A stretch of 64,000 nucleotides of DNA from Nocardia sp. BSTN01. Its GTDB lineage: Bacteria > Actinomycetota > Actinomycetes > Mycobacteriales > Mycobacteriaceae. The stretch lies in contig NZ_JADKYP010000032.1 in the NCBI RefSeq assembly GCF_015354405.1, forward strand, positions 17,753 through 81,752, given 5' to 3'. The notes under the pieces are model-generated. The model did not search any database. It saw nothing but the letters and a program-made list of their open reading frames with translations, and was not told where the DNA came from. A program made the position numbers and the translations under genes. This document shows positions 28,055 through 36,638 of the stretch, piece after piece (the stretch's first letter is position 1; each line of letters begins with the position of its first letter).

Positions 28055-28825
28055 TCACCCGGGCGGTCCCGGACTGACCGTGACGGGTTCGGGTGCGTCG
28101 GTGTCGCCGACGCTGAAGATGCCACCGGTCATGGTGCCGGTGTCGAGTTCGGCGATCGCGGCCGCGACCAGCTCGGTCGGCACCAGCGCGGGAAAGGAAT
28201 TGGGGGCGACGGCATTCGCGCGGACCCCGAATTCGGCGAATTCCGCGGCGATATGCCTGGTCAGATGGTCGAGTGCGGCCTTGGTCGCGGAGTAGACGGC
28301 CTGCCCGCCGGAATAGACCCGCGATCCGGACAAGCTCGAGACGTTGACGATATTGCGATTGCGCGCCCGATTCTCGTCACCACGATGCAACCAGCAGCGC
28401 TGCGCGAGCCGCGTCGCCAATCGCAGCGGCACCTCGACGTTCATCGCGAACTGCGGCGCGAGCGCGTCCAGGGCGGTGTCGCCGTCGACCAGTCCGTTCG
28501 GCTGTAGATCCAGCTGCGCCGCATTGTTGACCAGCAGATCGACCGCGCCGAATTTCGCCAGTGCCAGATCCACCACGCGCTCGGCCTCGCCCTCCCGGCG
28601 CAGATCGGCGCGCACGACGAAGATGCGGGATTCGTTCTCCGGAACCGGCTGCCACGGCTCCAGCGGATCGATGAACCATTCCTCCTGCGAGGGCGCGGCC
28701 GGAACCCGACTGCGGCAGACCGCCACGATGTCGTAGTTGCGGTAATACGCGCGGCAGAACGCATCACCCAATCGCCCACCCGCTCCGGTGAGCAGGCACA
28801 CTCGGCGGGCGTCACCAGTTGACAA
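28055..28825 (-). CDS. Short-chain dehydrogenase/reductase, TTG start
   Basis: SDR oxidoreductase of 256 residues. LLTGAGGRLGDAF is the nucleotide-binding loop (a variant of TGxxxGIG), then LLVNNAAQ. NIVNVSSLSGSRVYSGGQAVYSATKAAL contains the catalytic Ser and YSATK. An insertion after the second strand (PSQEEWFIDPLEPWQPVPENES) is longer than usual. The start is TTG with GGGGAGGGG 6 bases upstream; the first 14 bases overlap the end of the 2OG-Fe(II) oxygenase gene, so the two are co-translated. The substrate is unknown. Confidence 0.82.
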   Translation of the reverse strand: MSTGDARRVCLLTGAGGRLGDAFCRAYYRNYDIVAVCRSRVPAAPSQEEWFIDPLEPWQPVPENESRIFVVRADLRREGEAERVVDLALAKFGAVDLLVNNAAQLDLQPNGLVDGDTALDALAPQFAMNVEVPLRLATRLAQRCWLHRGDENRARNRNIVNVSSLSGSRVYSGGQAVYSATKAALDHLTRHIAAEFAEFGVRANAVAPNSFPALVPTELVAAAIAELDTGTMTGGIFSVGDTDAPEPVTVSPGPPG

Positions 28826-29585
28826 TGCGATCCCCTCCCCAGCGGCTCGCCGCCTGCTCCTTCGGCCGATGCAACCACATCACCACACTGTTGCGGGCCG
28901 CGGTGTTGGCGCCGAGGAAGGTGTGCCAGGACCGCGGCGTGCATTCGAAGACGACCATCGAATTGTCCAGCGGCGGAACGACCACCGTCGGCGTCGGGTC
29001 CGCGGTGCCGATATCGGCGAACAGTCCCGTCTCGCCGCCGTCGCCCGGCTGCCATTCGCCGTTGCCGAGATAGAACAGGACCGCGACGGCGCGCACCATC
29101 TCGCGGGCCGGCACCCCGGCGGGCCGCGCGCCGGACTTCAGATCGATCTCGTCCGCCGGCAGACCGACCGCCTCCGGGCCCGGTTCCGCACCCGGGAACC
29201 AGGCCGGGGTGAGGTCGTGATGCGGCCAGCCGCGCGGACTCCCCGGCGGATGATGGTGCAGGGAGCCTTCCACATCGCCGCTGGCCGAGACGCCCGCGAC
29301 CCGTTCGATCAGGTCGTGCCAGGCCCGCGACAGGAAGACCTCGAGCGGGCCGTTGCGCATCCGGGTCAGGCTCGCCCCCGAGGCGCCGTATCCCGTGGCG
29401 ACCGGACCGAACAGATCCGGGCGCTCGGTGCGCACCCGATCGAATTCGGCCGCGAGCCGCTGATAGAACTCGGCGACGAAGACGTCACGAACGTAGACGT
29501 GGGGGAAGGGGCGGGTGCGGCGAATCCATCGCCGATGGGCCAGCAGATCGATGAACCAGCGCGGCAACGGCGCCTCGGACAACAT
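28812..29585 (-). CDS. 2-oxoglutarate/Fe(II)-dependent oxygenase
   Basis: A 257-residue protein with the jelly-roll dioxygenase layout. GWPHHDLTPAWFPG supplies the HxD iron ligands (H122, D124). NSMVVFECTPRSWHTFLG supplies the distal His (H221), and R231 in ARNSVVMWLHR fits the 2-oxoglutarate carboxylate. VRAVAVLFYLGNGEWQPGDGGETGLF matches the core strands of prolyl-hydroxylase-like 2OG-FeII_Oxy_3 proteins. The start ATG 29585 has GGGAGGGAG 5 bases upstream. The partner is the overlapping SDR, pointing to a hydroxylation-then-oxidation/reduction sequence on an unknown small molecule or peptide. Confidence 0.78.
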   Translation of the reverse strand: MLSEAPLPRWFIDLLAHRRWIRRTRPFPHVYVRDVFVAEFYQRLAAEFDRVRTERPDLFGPVATGYGASGASLTRMRNGPLEVFLSRAWHDLIERVAGVSASGDVEGSLHHHPPGSPRGWPHHDLTPAWFPGAEPGPEAVGLPADEIDLKSGARPAGVPAREMVRAVAVLFYLGNGEWQPGDGGETGLFADIGTADPTPTVVVPPLDNSMVVFECTPRSWHTFLGANTAARNSVVMWLHRPKEQAASRWGGDRIVNW

Positions 29586-29672
29586 ACAAACTCCCTCCCG
29601 GACTACCCCGCCGATCTTATTGCCTTCCCGGTACCGCGCCGAGTTCGTCCCGGTTTGTGCAACCATCACCCG

Positions 29673-30299
29673 GTGGTGCGCGACGTTCGGGTCTGTTTCG
29701 TGGGGGATTCTCTGGTTGCGGGGCTGGGAGATCCGCAGTGCCTCGGCTGGGCCGGCCGCCTCGCCGGCCGTGCGACAGCGGCCGGAATACCGCTGACCTA
29801 TTACAACCTCGGGGTGCGACGCCAGACCTCCTCCGATATCGCCGCCCGCTGGGAGGCCGAATGCGGGCAGCGATTATCCGGCGAGGTCGACGCGCGAGTC
29901 GTCTTCTCCTTCGGCGTCAACGACACGCTCTGGGAGAACGAGGCGATCCGGGTGCCGGCCGAGGAGTCCGCGGCCAATCTCCGCCGCATGCTGCGCCGCT
30001 GCGCCGAACTCGGCTGGACCGTCCTGGTGGTCGCGCCGCCGCCCTGTATCGACGACGAACAGAACACGCGCACAATCGAATTGGATGATCGATTCACCGA
30101 CATGTGCGCTCGCGAACAGGTTCAGTACCTTCGCGTTCACCAACCGCTGCGCCACAACGACATCTGGATGCGCGAATTGCGCGACGGTGACGGCTACCAT
30201 CCCGGCGCACCGGGCTACGAGCAACTGGCCGCGATGATCGGCCCGCACTGGCTGCAATGGCTGACCGAACCCCGCACCCGCTTGCCGACGGTGAGCTGA
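29673..30299 (+). CDS. GDSL/SGNH-family esterase
   Basis: A 208-residue serine esterase/lipase. Block I is CFVGDSLVAG near the N-terminus with the catalytic Ser. Block III is SFGVNDTLW (GxND). Block V, DGDGYHPGAPGYEQLA, carries the catalytic Asp/His. No signal peptide is seen, so it is probably cytoplasmic. The start is one of two tandem GTG codons (29673 or 29676); no strong ribosome site decides. It is divergent from the 2OG oxygenase, with only 87 bp between the starts. Confidence 0.85.
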   Translation: MVRDVRVCFVGDSLVAGLGDPQCLGWAGRLAGRATAAGIPLTYYNLGVRRQTSSDIAARWEAECGQRLSGEVDARVVFSFGVNDTLWENEAIRVPAEESAANLRRMLRRCAELGWTVLVVAPPPCIDDEQNTRTIELDDRFTDMCAREQVQYLRVHQPLRHNDIWMRELRDGDGYHPGAPGYEQLAAMIGPHWLQWLTEPRTRLPTVS

Positions 30300-30406
30300 T
30301 TCGCGGTTTTTGCCCGCACCGATTAATCAGCGTTGTCCGTCCCGTCTTCGGTTCGAACGCATCGGCCGACCGGGCCGGTGACAGGTTGCAGAGGAGCAGG
30401 TCAATC

Positions 30407-30967
30407 ATGGGGAAGATCGTTGTCGCCGAATTCGTTTCGCTGGACGGATTCATCCAGGATCCGCTGTGGACCGCACCGTTCTGGTGCGACGGCATCGCGA
30501 ACTACAAATCCGGTGAGCTGGAGGCGGTCGACGCCTTGCTGCTGGGTCGCACCACCTACCAGATGTTCGCCGCGTCCTGGCCGGACCACCCGGAGGAGGG
30601 TGCGTACAAGGACAAGATGAACAGCATGCCCAAGTATGTGGCGACCGATTCGCTGCGCGATCTGGACTGGAACGCTCAGCGCATCGAGGGCGATCTCGCC
30701 GCCGGCATCGCGAAACTGCGGACCGAGCAGAACCTGCTCGTCTTCGGCAGCGCCTCGCTGGTGAAGTACCTGCGCGAACACGAACTGGTCGACGAGTACC
30801 GCCTGGTCGTCTACCCCGTCCTGCTGGGCAGCGGGCTGCGGCTGTTCGAGGCCGTGGAGCCCGAAGCCACCCTCGCCCTCGCCGACTCCGAGGTGCTCGA
30901 CAACGGGGTCGTCCTGACCACCTACCGGGTCACCGCCAATTCGGTGGTGCGACCGAGTTTCGGCTGA
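30407..30967 (+). CDS. RibD C-terminal/dihydrofolate-reductase-like protein
   Basis: A 186-residue reductase-fold protein of the RibD_C (YyaP/YwjB-like) family. MGKIVVAEFVSLDGFIQDP is the family N-terminus. DALLLGRTTYQMFAASWP and NLLVFGSASLVKYLREHELVDEYRLVVYPVLLGSGLRLF mark the NADPH-binding and C-terminal regions. These proteins are related to DHFR, but most have no proven substrate. The ATG is preceded by GAGGAG. Confidence 0.88.
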   Translation: MGKIVVAEFVSLDGFIQDPLWTAPFWCDGIANYKSGELEAVDALLLGRTTYQMFAASWPDHPEEGAYKDKMNSMPKYVATDSLRDLDWNAQRIEGDLAAGIAKLRTEQNLLVFGSASLVKYLREHELVDEYRLVVYPVLLGSGLRLFEAVEPEATLALADSEVLDNGVVLTTYRVTANSVVRPSFG

Positions 30968-30979
30968 CCGGTCCGCGGG

Positions 30980-31333
30980 TCACTCGCGGTGGCGGACGAT
31001 ATTCAGCACGTTGCCGTCCGGGGCGCGAACCAGGAACCGGCGAACTCCCCACGGTTCGGTGGTCAGCGGATGGACGATCTCGTAGCCGAGCCGCCGCGCC
31101 TGCGCATAGGCGGCGTCGACATCGTCCACCAGCGCCGAGGCGACGGAGTCGGCGGGCGCGGCCGCGTCCCGGGTGACGAGCTGGATGTTGGCGCCGCTGT
31201 CCGGCGAGGTGTATCGGGCGACCCAGCCCATATTGAATTCCTCGGTGCTCAGACCGAGGAAATCGGTGTAGAAGCCGCGGGCGGCCTCGATATCGGCCAC
31301 TCGAAGGTTGGTGATGATGCGATGGGTGCGCAT
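30980..31333 (-). CDS. VOC (glyoxalase/bleomycin-resistance) family protein
   Basis: A 117-residue single VOC unit. The first beta-alpha-beta-beta-beta module starts ITNLRVADIEAARGFYTDFLGL, and the second contains DDVDAAYAQARRLGYEIVHPLTTEPWGVRRFLVRAPDGNVLNIV. The metal ligand pattern (early His, late Glu) is not clearly met, so it may be a binding protein or a dimeric enzyme. It ends 12 bp from the convergent RibD-like gene. GGAGG precedes the ATG. Confidence 0.85.
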   Translation of the reverse strand: MRTHRIITNLRVADIEAARGFYTDFLGLSTEEFNMGWVARYTSPDSGANIQLVTRDAAAPADSVASALVDDVDAAYAQARRLGYEIVHPLTTEPWGVRRFLVRAPDGNVLNIVRHRE

Positions 31334-31362
31334 GCGGTCCTCCTGTCCGCCGGGCGGTGATA

Positions 31363-32925
31363 CTAATTCGCTGTCGAGGTGGTGCGGCCCGTGATCTCCA
31401 GGACCGCCATGGCCGCATTGTGGCCGCCGATTCCGCTCACTCCACCGCCGCGGACCGCGCCGGCGCCGCACCGGAAAATGTTGTGATGGCCCGTGCGGAC
31501 ACCCCAGCGCGCGGCGGGTGAGGCATCGTCGTCGGTGCGATACGGAAAATCCAAGTCGCCGTGGAAGATATGGCCGCGCGGCAGGCCGAGTTCGGCTTCC
31601 AGTTCCAGCGGCGTTCGGGCTTCGATACACGGATCGCCGTTCGCGTCCGCGGCGAGACAGCCGGAAATCGGCTCGGCCAGTAAGGAATCCAGCTCACGCA
31701 GTGTCGACGCCAGCAGCTCGTCGCGTGAGCCGTGCTCGAAAAGCGCCGCAGGCGTGTGCAATCCGAACAGGGTCAGTGTATGCATGCCCCGTTCGGCGGC
31801 CTCGGAACCCAGAATCGACGGGTCCGTCAACGTATGGCAGTAGATTTCCGACGGCGGGGCGCTCGGGAATCGCCCGGCGGCCGCCTCGCGATATGCCCGT
31901 TCCAGCCGGCCGTATCCCTCCGCGATATGGAACGTGCCCGCGAACGCCTCGCGCGGGTCGATATCGGTGCGCAGGCGGGGCAGCCGGCGCAGCAGCATGT
32001 TCACTTTGAACTGGCTGCCCTCGGGCATCGCGTCGACCGGCTCGCCCATCAGCCGGGCGAGGGTGGCCGGCGCGGCGTTGACCAGGACGTGGCGGGCGTC
32101 CGCCAGACCGGATTCGTCCGGTGTGTCGAACCGCACCTGTGCTGTATCGCCGTCGGTATCGATACCGGTCACCGTGCACGAGGTGCGCAGGTGCGCGCCT
32201 GCCCGCCGGGCCGCATCGGCGAGGGCATCGGTGAGCGCGCCCATGCCGCCGACCGGGACGTTCCACTCGCCGGTCCCGTTGCCGATCACGTGGTAGAGGA
32301 AACAGCGATTCTGCCGCAGCTGCGGATCGTGCGCGTGGGTGAATGTGCCGATCAGCGCATCGGTGAGGACCACCCCGCGCACGGCGTCGTCGCGGAATCG
32401 CGCCTCGACGGTTTCGCCGAGCGGCCGCTCGAACAGCATCTCCCAGCTATCCGGATCGTCGAGCGCTCGCTGCAGTTCGCCGCGGGTGGGCAGCGGCCGC
32501 AGCATTGTGGGGAAGATCCGCTGCGCGGCCCGCGTGGTCGTCGCGTAGAACTGTTGCCACGCTTCGTAATCCGCATCGGATCCGGTGACGCGGCGGAAGC
32601 TCTCGCGAGTTCGCCCGGCATCGGCGGTATCGACGAGCAGTCCGGTGTCGCCGACCGGCGTGTACGACGAGATCCGCCGCTCGCGGGTCCGGAATCGCAG
32701 TTCCAGATCCCGGACGATCCGATCGGGAAGCAGGCTCACCAGATACGAATAGCGCGACAGGCGCGCGTCGATCCCGGCGAACACCCGTTCCGATACCGCC
32801 GCGCCACCGGTGTGGTCCTGCCGCTCGAGAACCAGCACCGACAATCTGGCGCGCGCCAGATACGCCGCGGCCACCAGCCCGTTGTGCCCGCCGCCGACGA
32901 TGACGACGTCATAGGAGTCGCGCAT
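31363..32925 (-). CDS. FAD-dependent oxidoreductase (phytoene-dehydrogenase/PYROXD2-like)
   Basis: A 520-residue amine-oxidase/phytoene-desaturase-fold enzyme. YDVVIVGGGHNGLVAAAYLARA is the FAD motif with the GGHNGL variant common in CrtI/PYROXD2-like proteins. VLERQDHTGGAA follows, and C-terminal FRCGAGAVRGGGVSGIGGHNAAMAVLE closes the FAD site. No carotenoid genes are nearby, so carotenoid desaturation is not implied. It starts 12 bp after the upstream methyltransferase on the same strand, forming a two-gene unit. Confidence 0.85.
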   Translation of the reverse strand: MRDSYDVVIVGGGHNGLVAAAYLARARLSVLVLERQDHTGGAAVSERVFAGIDARLSRYSYLVSLLPDRIVRDLELRFRTRERRISSYTPVGDTGLLVDTADAGRTRESFRRVTGSDADYEAWQQFYATTTRAAQRIFPTMLRPLPTRGELQRALDDPDSWEMLFERPLGETVEARFRDDAVRGVVLTDALIGTFTHAHDPQLRQNRCFLYHVIGNGTGEWNVPVGGMGALTDALADAARRAGAHLRTSCTVTGIDTDGDTAQVRFDTPDESGLADARHVLVNAAPATLARLMGEPVDAMPEGSQFKVNMLLRRLPRLRTDIDPREAFAGTFHIAEGYGRLERAYREAAAGRFPSAPPSEIYCHTLTDPSILGSEAAERGMHTLTLFGLHTPAALFEHGSRDELLASTLRELDSLLAEPISGCLAADANGDPCIEARTPLELEAELGLPRGHIFHGDLDFPYRTDDDASPAARWGVRTGHHNIFRCGAGAVRGGGVSGIGGHNAAMAVLEITGRTTSTAN

Positions 32926-32937
32926 CAGCCCTGGATA

Positions 32938-33609
32938 TCACGAATTCGCGCGACCCGCGTCCGATCCGCCGGGTGTCGCGGACTTACGAACCAGCAGATA
33001 ACCGTGCGGACATCGCTCGTCGGGTTCCGGCGCCCGCACCGTCCGGGTCAGCGGGACGAACCCGTGCGGCCGTAACATCTCCGCCAGCGCCTCGGGCGAC
33101 CACCGCACCACCGGCGCCACCTTGTGGTCGTAGGGTTGCCGGTCGGCGCCGTCGTCGGCGGCCTGAAACGCCAGCATCAGATAGCCGTCCGCTGCCAGCG
33201 CCCGCGCGAATTCCGCGAACAGCTCCGGCAATTGCTCCGGCGGCATGTGAATGATGCTGTACCAGGCCACGATTGCGCCGAGACCGCCGTCGGCGACGTC
33301 CAGCTTCTCCATCGACCTGTGCTCGAAGCGCAGGTGCGGATGAACCTCGCGGGCCATCCGGATCATCTCCGCCGATGCGTCGAGGCCGAAGGCGTTCAGT
33401 CCCAACGCATCCAGATGTCCGGTGATCCGGCCCGGCCCGCATCCCAGATCCGCCACCGGCCCGCGGTCCTCGGCCCGCACCAACTCCGCGAACAATCCCA
33501 GCATCGCCCGATCGACCGGCGCGTTCACCATCGCATCCCGGAACAGGCCGGTATAGAGCTCCGCCACCTCGTCGTACGCCGCCGCCACCGCATCGGAATT
33601 CGCACTCAC
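32938..33609 (-). CDS. Class I SAM-dependent methyltransferase
   Basis: A 223-residue methyltransferase. Motif I is PVADLGCGPGRITGHL, motif II region LNAFGLDASAEMIRMAREV, and IVAWYSIIHMPPEQLPELFAEFARALAADGYLMLAFQA contains motifs III/IV. The C-terminal region (PHGFVPLTRTVRAPEPDERCPHGYLLVRK) resembles widespread small-molecule methyltransferases. The start is GTG. It is co-directional with and 12 bp upstream of the FAD oxidoreductase, and divergent from the NUDIX gene. Confidence 0.87.
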   Translation of the reverse strand: MSANSDAVAAAYDEVAELYTGLFRDAMVNAPVDRAMLGLFAELVRAEDRGPVADLGCGPGRITGHLDALGLNAFGLDASAEMIRMAREVHPHLRFEHRSMEKLDVADGGLGAIVAWYSIIHMPPEQLPELFAEFARALAADGYLMLAFQAADDGADRQPYDHKVAPVVRWSPEALAEMLRPHGFVPLTRTVRAPEPDERCPHGYLLVRKSATPGGSDAGRANS

Positions 33610-33706
33610 TCCGGCAGCCTACCGACGCCCATCCCCGGCCGCCGCGTGGTTTCGGCGCGTAGGGTCGCGGCATGGCCACCTCGACGCAGCACCGGGAGGC
33701 GGACGG

Positions 33707-34237
33707 ATGAGGACGCTCACCTCCCGCATCGTGTATCGCAATCCCTGGATCGTGGTCCGCGAGGACAGTATTCGCCGCGCCGACGGCTCCACCGGCATCT
33801 ACGGCGTGGTGCACCGCGCCGAATTCGCCGTGGTGGTACCGCTGGAGGGCGATCGGCTGCATTTGGTGGAACAGTTCAGATATCCGCTGGGACAACGGTG
33901 CTGGGAGTTCCCGGCGGGTGCGCTACCGGGCGGCGAGTCCGGCGACCCGGTGGAGATCGCCCGCCGGGAACTGCGCGAGGAGACCGGCCTGCGTGCCGCC
34001 GACCTGACCCACCTCGGCATCCTCGACGCCGCCCCGGCCACGCTCGCTCAGCGCGGCCACGCCTATCTGGCGACCGGCCTCACCGCGGGCGAACCCGAAC
34101 GTGAACCCGAGGAACAGGACATGCGCTCGCGGTGGTTCGACCGCGGCATCGTCGAACGGATGATCCGCACCGGCGAAATCACCGACTCGCAGACCATCGC
34201 CGCCTACGGCCTGCTCCTGCTCCACGAGCGCCGCTGA
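33707..34237 (+). CDS. NUDIX hydrolase (ADP-ribose-pyrophosphatase-like)
   Basis: A 176-residue NUDIX protein. The box is complete in GGESGDPVEIARRELREETGL (G-x5-E-x7-REU-x-EE-x-GU pattern around REL-REETGL). The upstream LVEQFRYPLGQRCWEFPAGALPGG is typical of ADP-ribose pyrophosphatases and relatives. The ATG follows GGGAGG. It probably cleaves nucleoside-diphosphate-linked compounds. Confidence 0.88.
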   Translation: MRTLTSRIVYRNPWIVVREDSIRRADGSTGIYGVVHRAEFAVVVPLEGDRLHLVEQFRYPLGQRCWEFPAGALPGGESGDPVEIARRELREETGLRAADLTHLGILDAAPATLAQRGHAYLATGLTAGEPEREPEEQDMRSRWFDRGIVERMIRTGEITDSQTIAAYGLLLLHERR

Positions 34238-34248
34238 CGCGGCGTCAC

Positions 34249-34920
34249 TCAACGCTTTCGGGCGCGGAACACACTGTCCCGCAGGGTGATCGACTCGCCG
34301 CTCGAACGAACGACGGACCGCGTCCGGCCCTCGACCAACTGGATATCCCAGCGATCCGGCGCCAGTCCGGCGGCGATCTCCGTCGCGGTGACGTGCACAT
34401 GGGCAGCGGAGGTGTGCGCGGCCGACTCGTGGTCACCGGGAGCGTGGCCGACGATGAACAGCGTTCCGCCCGGTGCCACCGCGGCGGCCAGGCGCTCGAA
34501 CAGGGCGTCGTTCGAATCGACCGGATGCACGTAGCATGCGCAGACCAGGTCGAAGCGGTTCACGCCCGCGTTCCACTCCGTCAGATCCGCTGCGTGCCAA
34601 TCGATCCGCTCGGCGATGTCGTGACCGGCCCGGTCGGCCTTCTCCCGCCCGCGTGCGACGGCCGCCGCCGCGATGTCGACGGCGGTGACGCGCCAGCCGC
34701 GTCCGGCCAGCCAGATCGCCTCCGCCCCGTCGCCGCAGCCGGCGTCCAGGGCCGTGCCGGGCGGCAGGTCGGCGAGTTCGCCGGTGAGGTGGGGATTGGG
34801 TTCGCTCGCGGAGGCGGAACCGGCGCCGTGGTAGCGCTGTTCCCAGTAGTGCCGGTCGAATTCACGTCCGCCGCAGCTGTGCTCGTGATGTGCGTGCCCG
34901 CCGGTATCACTGCCGTTCAT
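34249..34920 (-). CDS. Class I methyltransferase with His-rich N-terminus
   Basis: A 223-residue SAM methyltransferase. Residues 8-16 are His-rich (GGHAHHEHSCGG), a possible metal site. DRHYWEQRYHGAG leads into motif I, TALDAGCGDGAEAIWLAGRG, then WRVTAVDIAAAAVARGREKA, DLVCACYVHP (motif IV) and GGTLFIVGHAPGDH. The family includes thiopurine/tellurite-type methyltransferases, but the substrate is open. ATG 34920 has GAAGGAG 5 bases upstream. It lies 23 bp after the FAD oxidoreductase on the same strand, forming a unit divergent from the XRE-cupin regulator. Confidence 0.86.
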   Translation of the reverse strand: MNGSDTGGHAHHEHSCGGREFDRHYWEQRYHGAGSASASEPNPHLTGELADLPPGTALDAGCGDGAEAIWLAGRGWRVTAVDIAAAAVARGREKADRAGHDIAERIDWHAADLTEWNAGVNRFDLVCACYVHPVDSNDALFERLAAAVAPGGTLFIVGHAPGDHESAAHTSAAHVHVTATEIAAGLAPDRWDIQLVEGRTRSVVRSSGESITLRDSVFRARKR

Positions 34921-34943
34921 ATCGACTCCTTCGGGGTGCGAGT

Positions 34944-35966
34944 TCACAGGCCGTGCCGCCGATCGCCGAGGACGCGCTCGGTCACGGCGGCCTCATCGCC
35001 GGCGGAGAATCCGTGCCGATGGCGCTCCACGGCCCGGCGTGTCTCCTCCTCCACCAGGTCGGCATTGATCTGCGCGGCCGCGAACGCGCCCGCGGCGGCC
35101 GCCGCACCCACCTGCGCGCTCAGGTCGGTGACATTGCCCGCCGCCCATACGCCCGGAACGTCGGTGCGGCCCATCGCGTCCGTCGGAATGTATTCGCCTG
35201 CGCCCGAAGGATGTTCGAGAGGTTCGAGGCCGAGTTTGCGAAGGATGTCGCTCCGCGCGACCATGCGCGGGCCGACGGTGATCACCTCGCGCGCTACCAC
35301 CGTCCCGTCGGCGAGCCGCACGCCGCTGATGTTGTCCCCGGCGACCTCCAACGCCGCCACTTTCCCGGTTATCACCGGAATGCCGCGCGCGGCAAGCCTT
35401 TCCGCCGCGTCGGCGCCGGGTGCGTCCATGGTGTGGGTGAACAGGACGACATCGTCGGTCCACTGCCGGAACAGCAGCGCACCGTGAACGGACATCGGAC
35501 CGCCGGCGATCACGCCGATCCTGCGGTCGCGCACCTCCCAGCCGTGGCAGTACGGGCAGTGCACGACATCGCGACCCCAGCGTTCCCGCAGGCCCGCGAT
35601 ATCCGGGATCTCGTCGGCCAATCCGGTGGTCACCAGCAGCCGGCGCGCTCGCACGGTCCGCCCGTCGGCGAGTTCGAGCAGGAATTCATCGTCCTCGCGG
35701 ATCGCGCCGGTGATCTCACCCGGCACGATGTGCCCGCCGTAGCCGCGCACCTCGGTGCGGCCGCGGGCGAGCAGTTCCGCCGGCGGCATCCCCTCCCGGC
35801 CGAGCAGTCCGTGCACCCCGTCGGCCGGGGCGTTGCGGGGTGCGCCGGCGTCGACCACCGCCACCGATCGGCGGGCCCGTGCCAGCATCAACGCGCCGTT
35901 CAACCCGGCCGCCCCGCCGCCGACGATCACCACGTCGTAGTTGCTGTTCAGCTCATCGGTCACCAT
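34944..35966 (-). CDS. Thioredoxin-reductase-like FAD/NAD(P) disulfide oxidoreductase
   Basis: A 340-residue flavoprotein. VVIVGGGAAGLNGALMLARARRSVAV is the FAD fold, HCPYCHGWE carries a CxxC redox pair at the position of the thioredoxin reductase active site, and RIGVIAGGPMSVHGALLFRQW is the NAD(P) fold. VPGVWAAGNVTD closes the FAD site. In this family the CxxC proteins reduce small disulfides or dithiol products. The start ATG 35966 has AGGAGG 6 bases upstream. It is first in a unit with the methyltransferase and divergent from the XRE-cupin regulator 78 bp away. Confidence 0.88.
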   Translation of the reverse strand: MVTDELNSNYDVVIVGGGAAGLNGALMLARARRSVAVVDAGAPRNAPADGVHGLLGREGMPPAELLARGRTEVRGYGGHIVPGEITGAIREDDEFLLELADGRTVRARRLLVTTGLADEIPDIAGLRERWGRDVVHCPYCHGWEVRDRRIGVIAGGPMSVHGALLFRQWTDDVVLFTHTMDAPGADAAERLAARGIPVITGKVAALEVAGDNISGVRLADGTVVAREVITVGPRMVARSDILRKLGLEPLEHPSGAGEYIPTDAMGRTDVPGVWAAGNVTDLSAQVGAAAAAGAFAAAQINADLVEEETRRAVERHRHGFSAGDEAAVTERVLGDRRHGL

Positions 35967-36010
35967 GACCACCTCCTGGTGTCCACCGTGCCCCACAGAC
36001 CGGAAAACTG

Positions 36011-36024
36011 GCAAACATCTTTGC
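36011..36024. promoter_or_regulatory. GCAAA-N4-TTTGC palindrome, operator candidate
   Basis: GCAAACATCTTTGC lies between the divergent flavoprotein and XRE-cupin genes, 20 bp before the regulator ATG. An extra half-site GGCAAAC occurs at about 36031. The same palindrome with a different spacer precedes the paralogous regulator at 43073-43086. Confidence 0.65.
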
Positions 36025-36044
36025 TGAAATGGCAAACTGGGGTC

Positions 36045-36635
36045 ATGGACGACCACCTGGACCGCGCGCTCGACGCCGTGGGCCCCCGGCTGCGCGCGCT
36101 GCGACACCAACGCCAGACCACGCTCGCCGACCTGTCCGCGACGACCGGCATCTCGGTGAGCACCCTGTCCCGGCTGGAATCGGGCGCCCGCAAGCCGACC
36201 CTCGAACTGCTGCTGCCACTGGCCCGGGCCCACGGCGTCACCCTCGACGAACTCGTCGACGCCCCGCCCACCGGCGATCCGCGCATCCATCTGCGGCCGA
36301 TCACCCGGCACGGTATGACTATGCTGCCGCTGACCCGGCGCGCGGGTGGCATTCAGGCCTACAAGATGGTGATCCACCCCGAGAACCGCCGCGGTGAACC
36401 CGATCCGCAGACCCACGAGGGTTACGAGTGGCTGTACGTCCTCAACGGCCGACTCCGCCTGATCCTCGGCGAACACGACCTCGTGCTGGTTCCCGGCGAG
36501 GCGGCCGAATTCGATACCCGCGTCCCGCACTGGTTCGGCCCGGCCGACGAACGGTCCGTCGAATTCCTCAGCCTGTTCGGCAAACAGGGCGAGCGCGCCC
36601 ATGTGCGGGCCCGCCCCGGAACCGGCGGGGACTAG
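36045..36635 (+). CDS. XRE-family regulator with C-terminal cupin domain
   Basis: Transcription regulator of 196 residues. The N-terminal helix-turn-helix (RLRALRHQRQTTLADLSATTGISVSTLSRLESG, about residues 15-47) is followed by a double-stranded beta-helix cupin (about 110-190) with THEGYEWLYVLNGRLRLILGEHDLVL and VPHWFG. The cupin presumably senses a small ligand. It is divergent from the thioredoxin-reductase-like/methyltransferase unit and probably controls it and itself through the palindrome upstream. A paralogue at 43119-43703 shares the whole layout. Confidence 0.9.
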   Translation: MDDHLDRALDAVGPRLRALRHQRQTTLADLSATTGISVSTLSRLESGARKPTLELLLPLARAHGVTLDELVDAPPTGDPRIHLRPITRHGMTMLPLTRRAGGIQAYKMVIHPENRRGEPDPQTHEGYEWLYVLNGRLRLILGEHDLVLVPGEAAEFDTRVPHWFGPADERSVEFLSLFGKQGERAHVRARPGTGGD

Positions 36636-36638
36636 CGG

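Noticed and set aside
25446-28295. Plus-strand frame of 949 residues
   Set aside because: Antisense to the kinase-like/YbhN membrane protein; it is His/Gln/Arg-rich as expected from reverse-complemented high-GC codons, with no domain.
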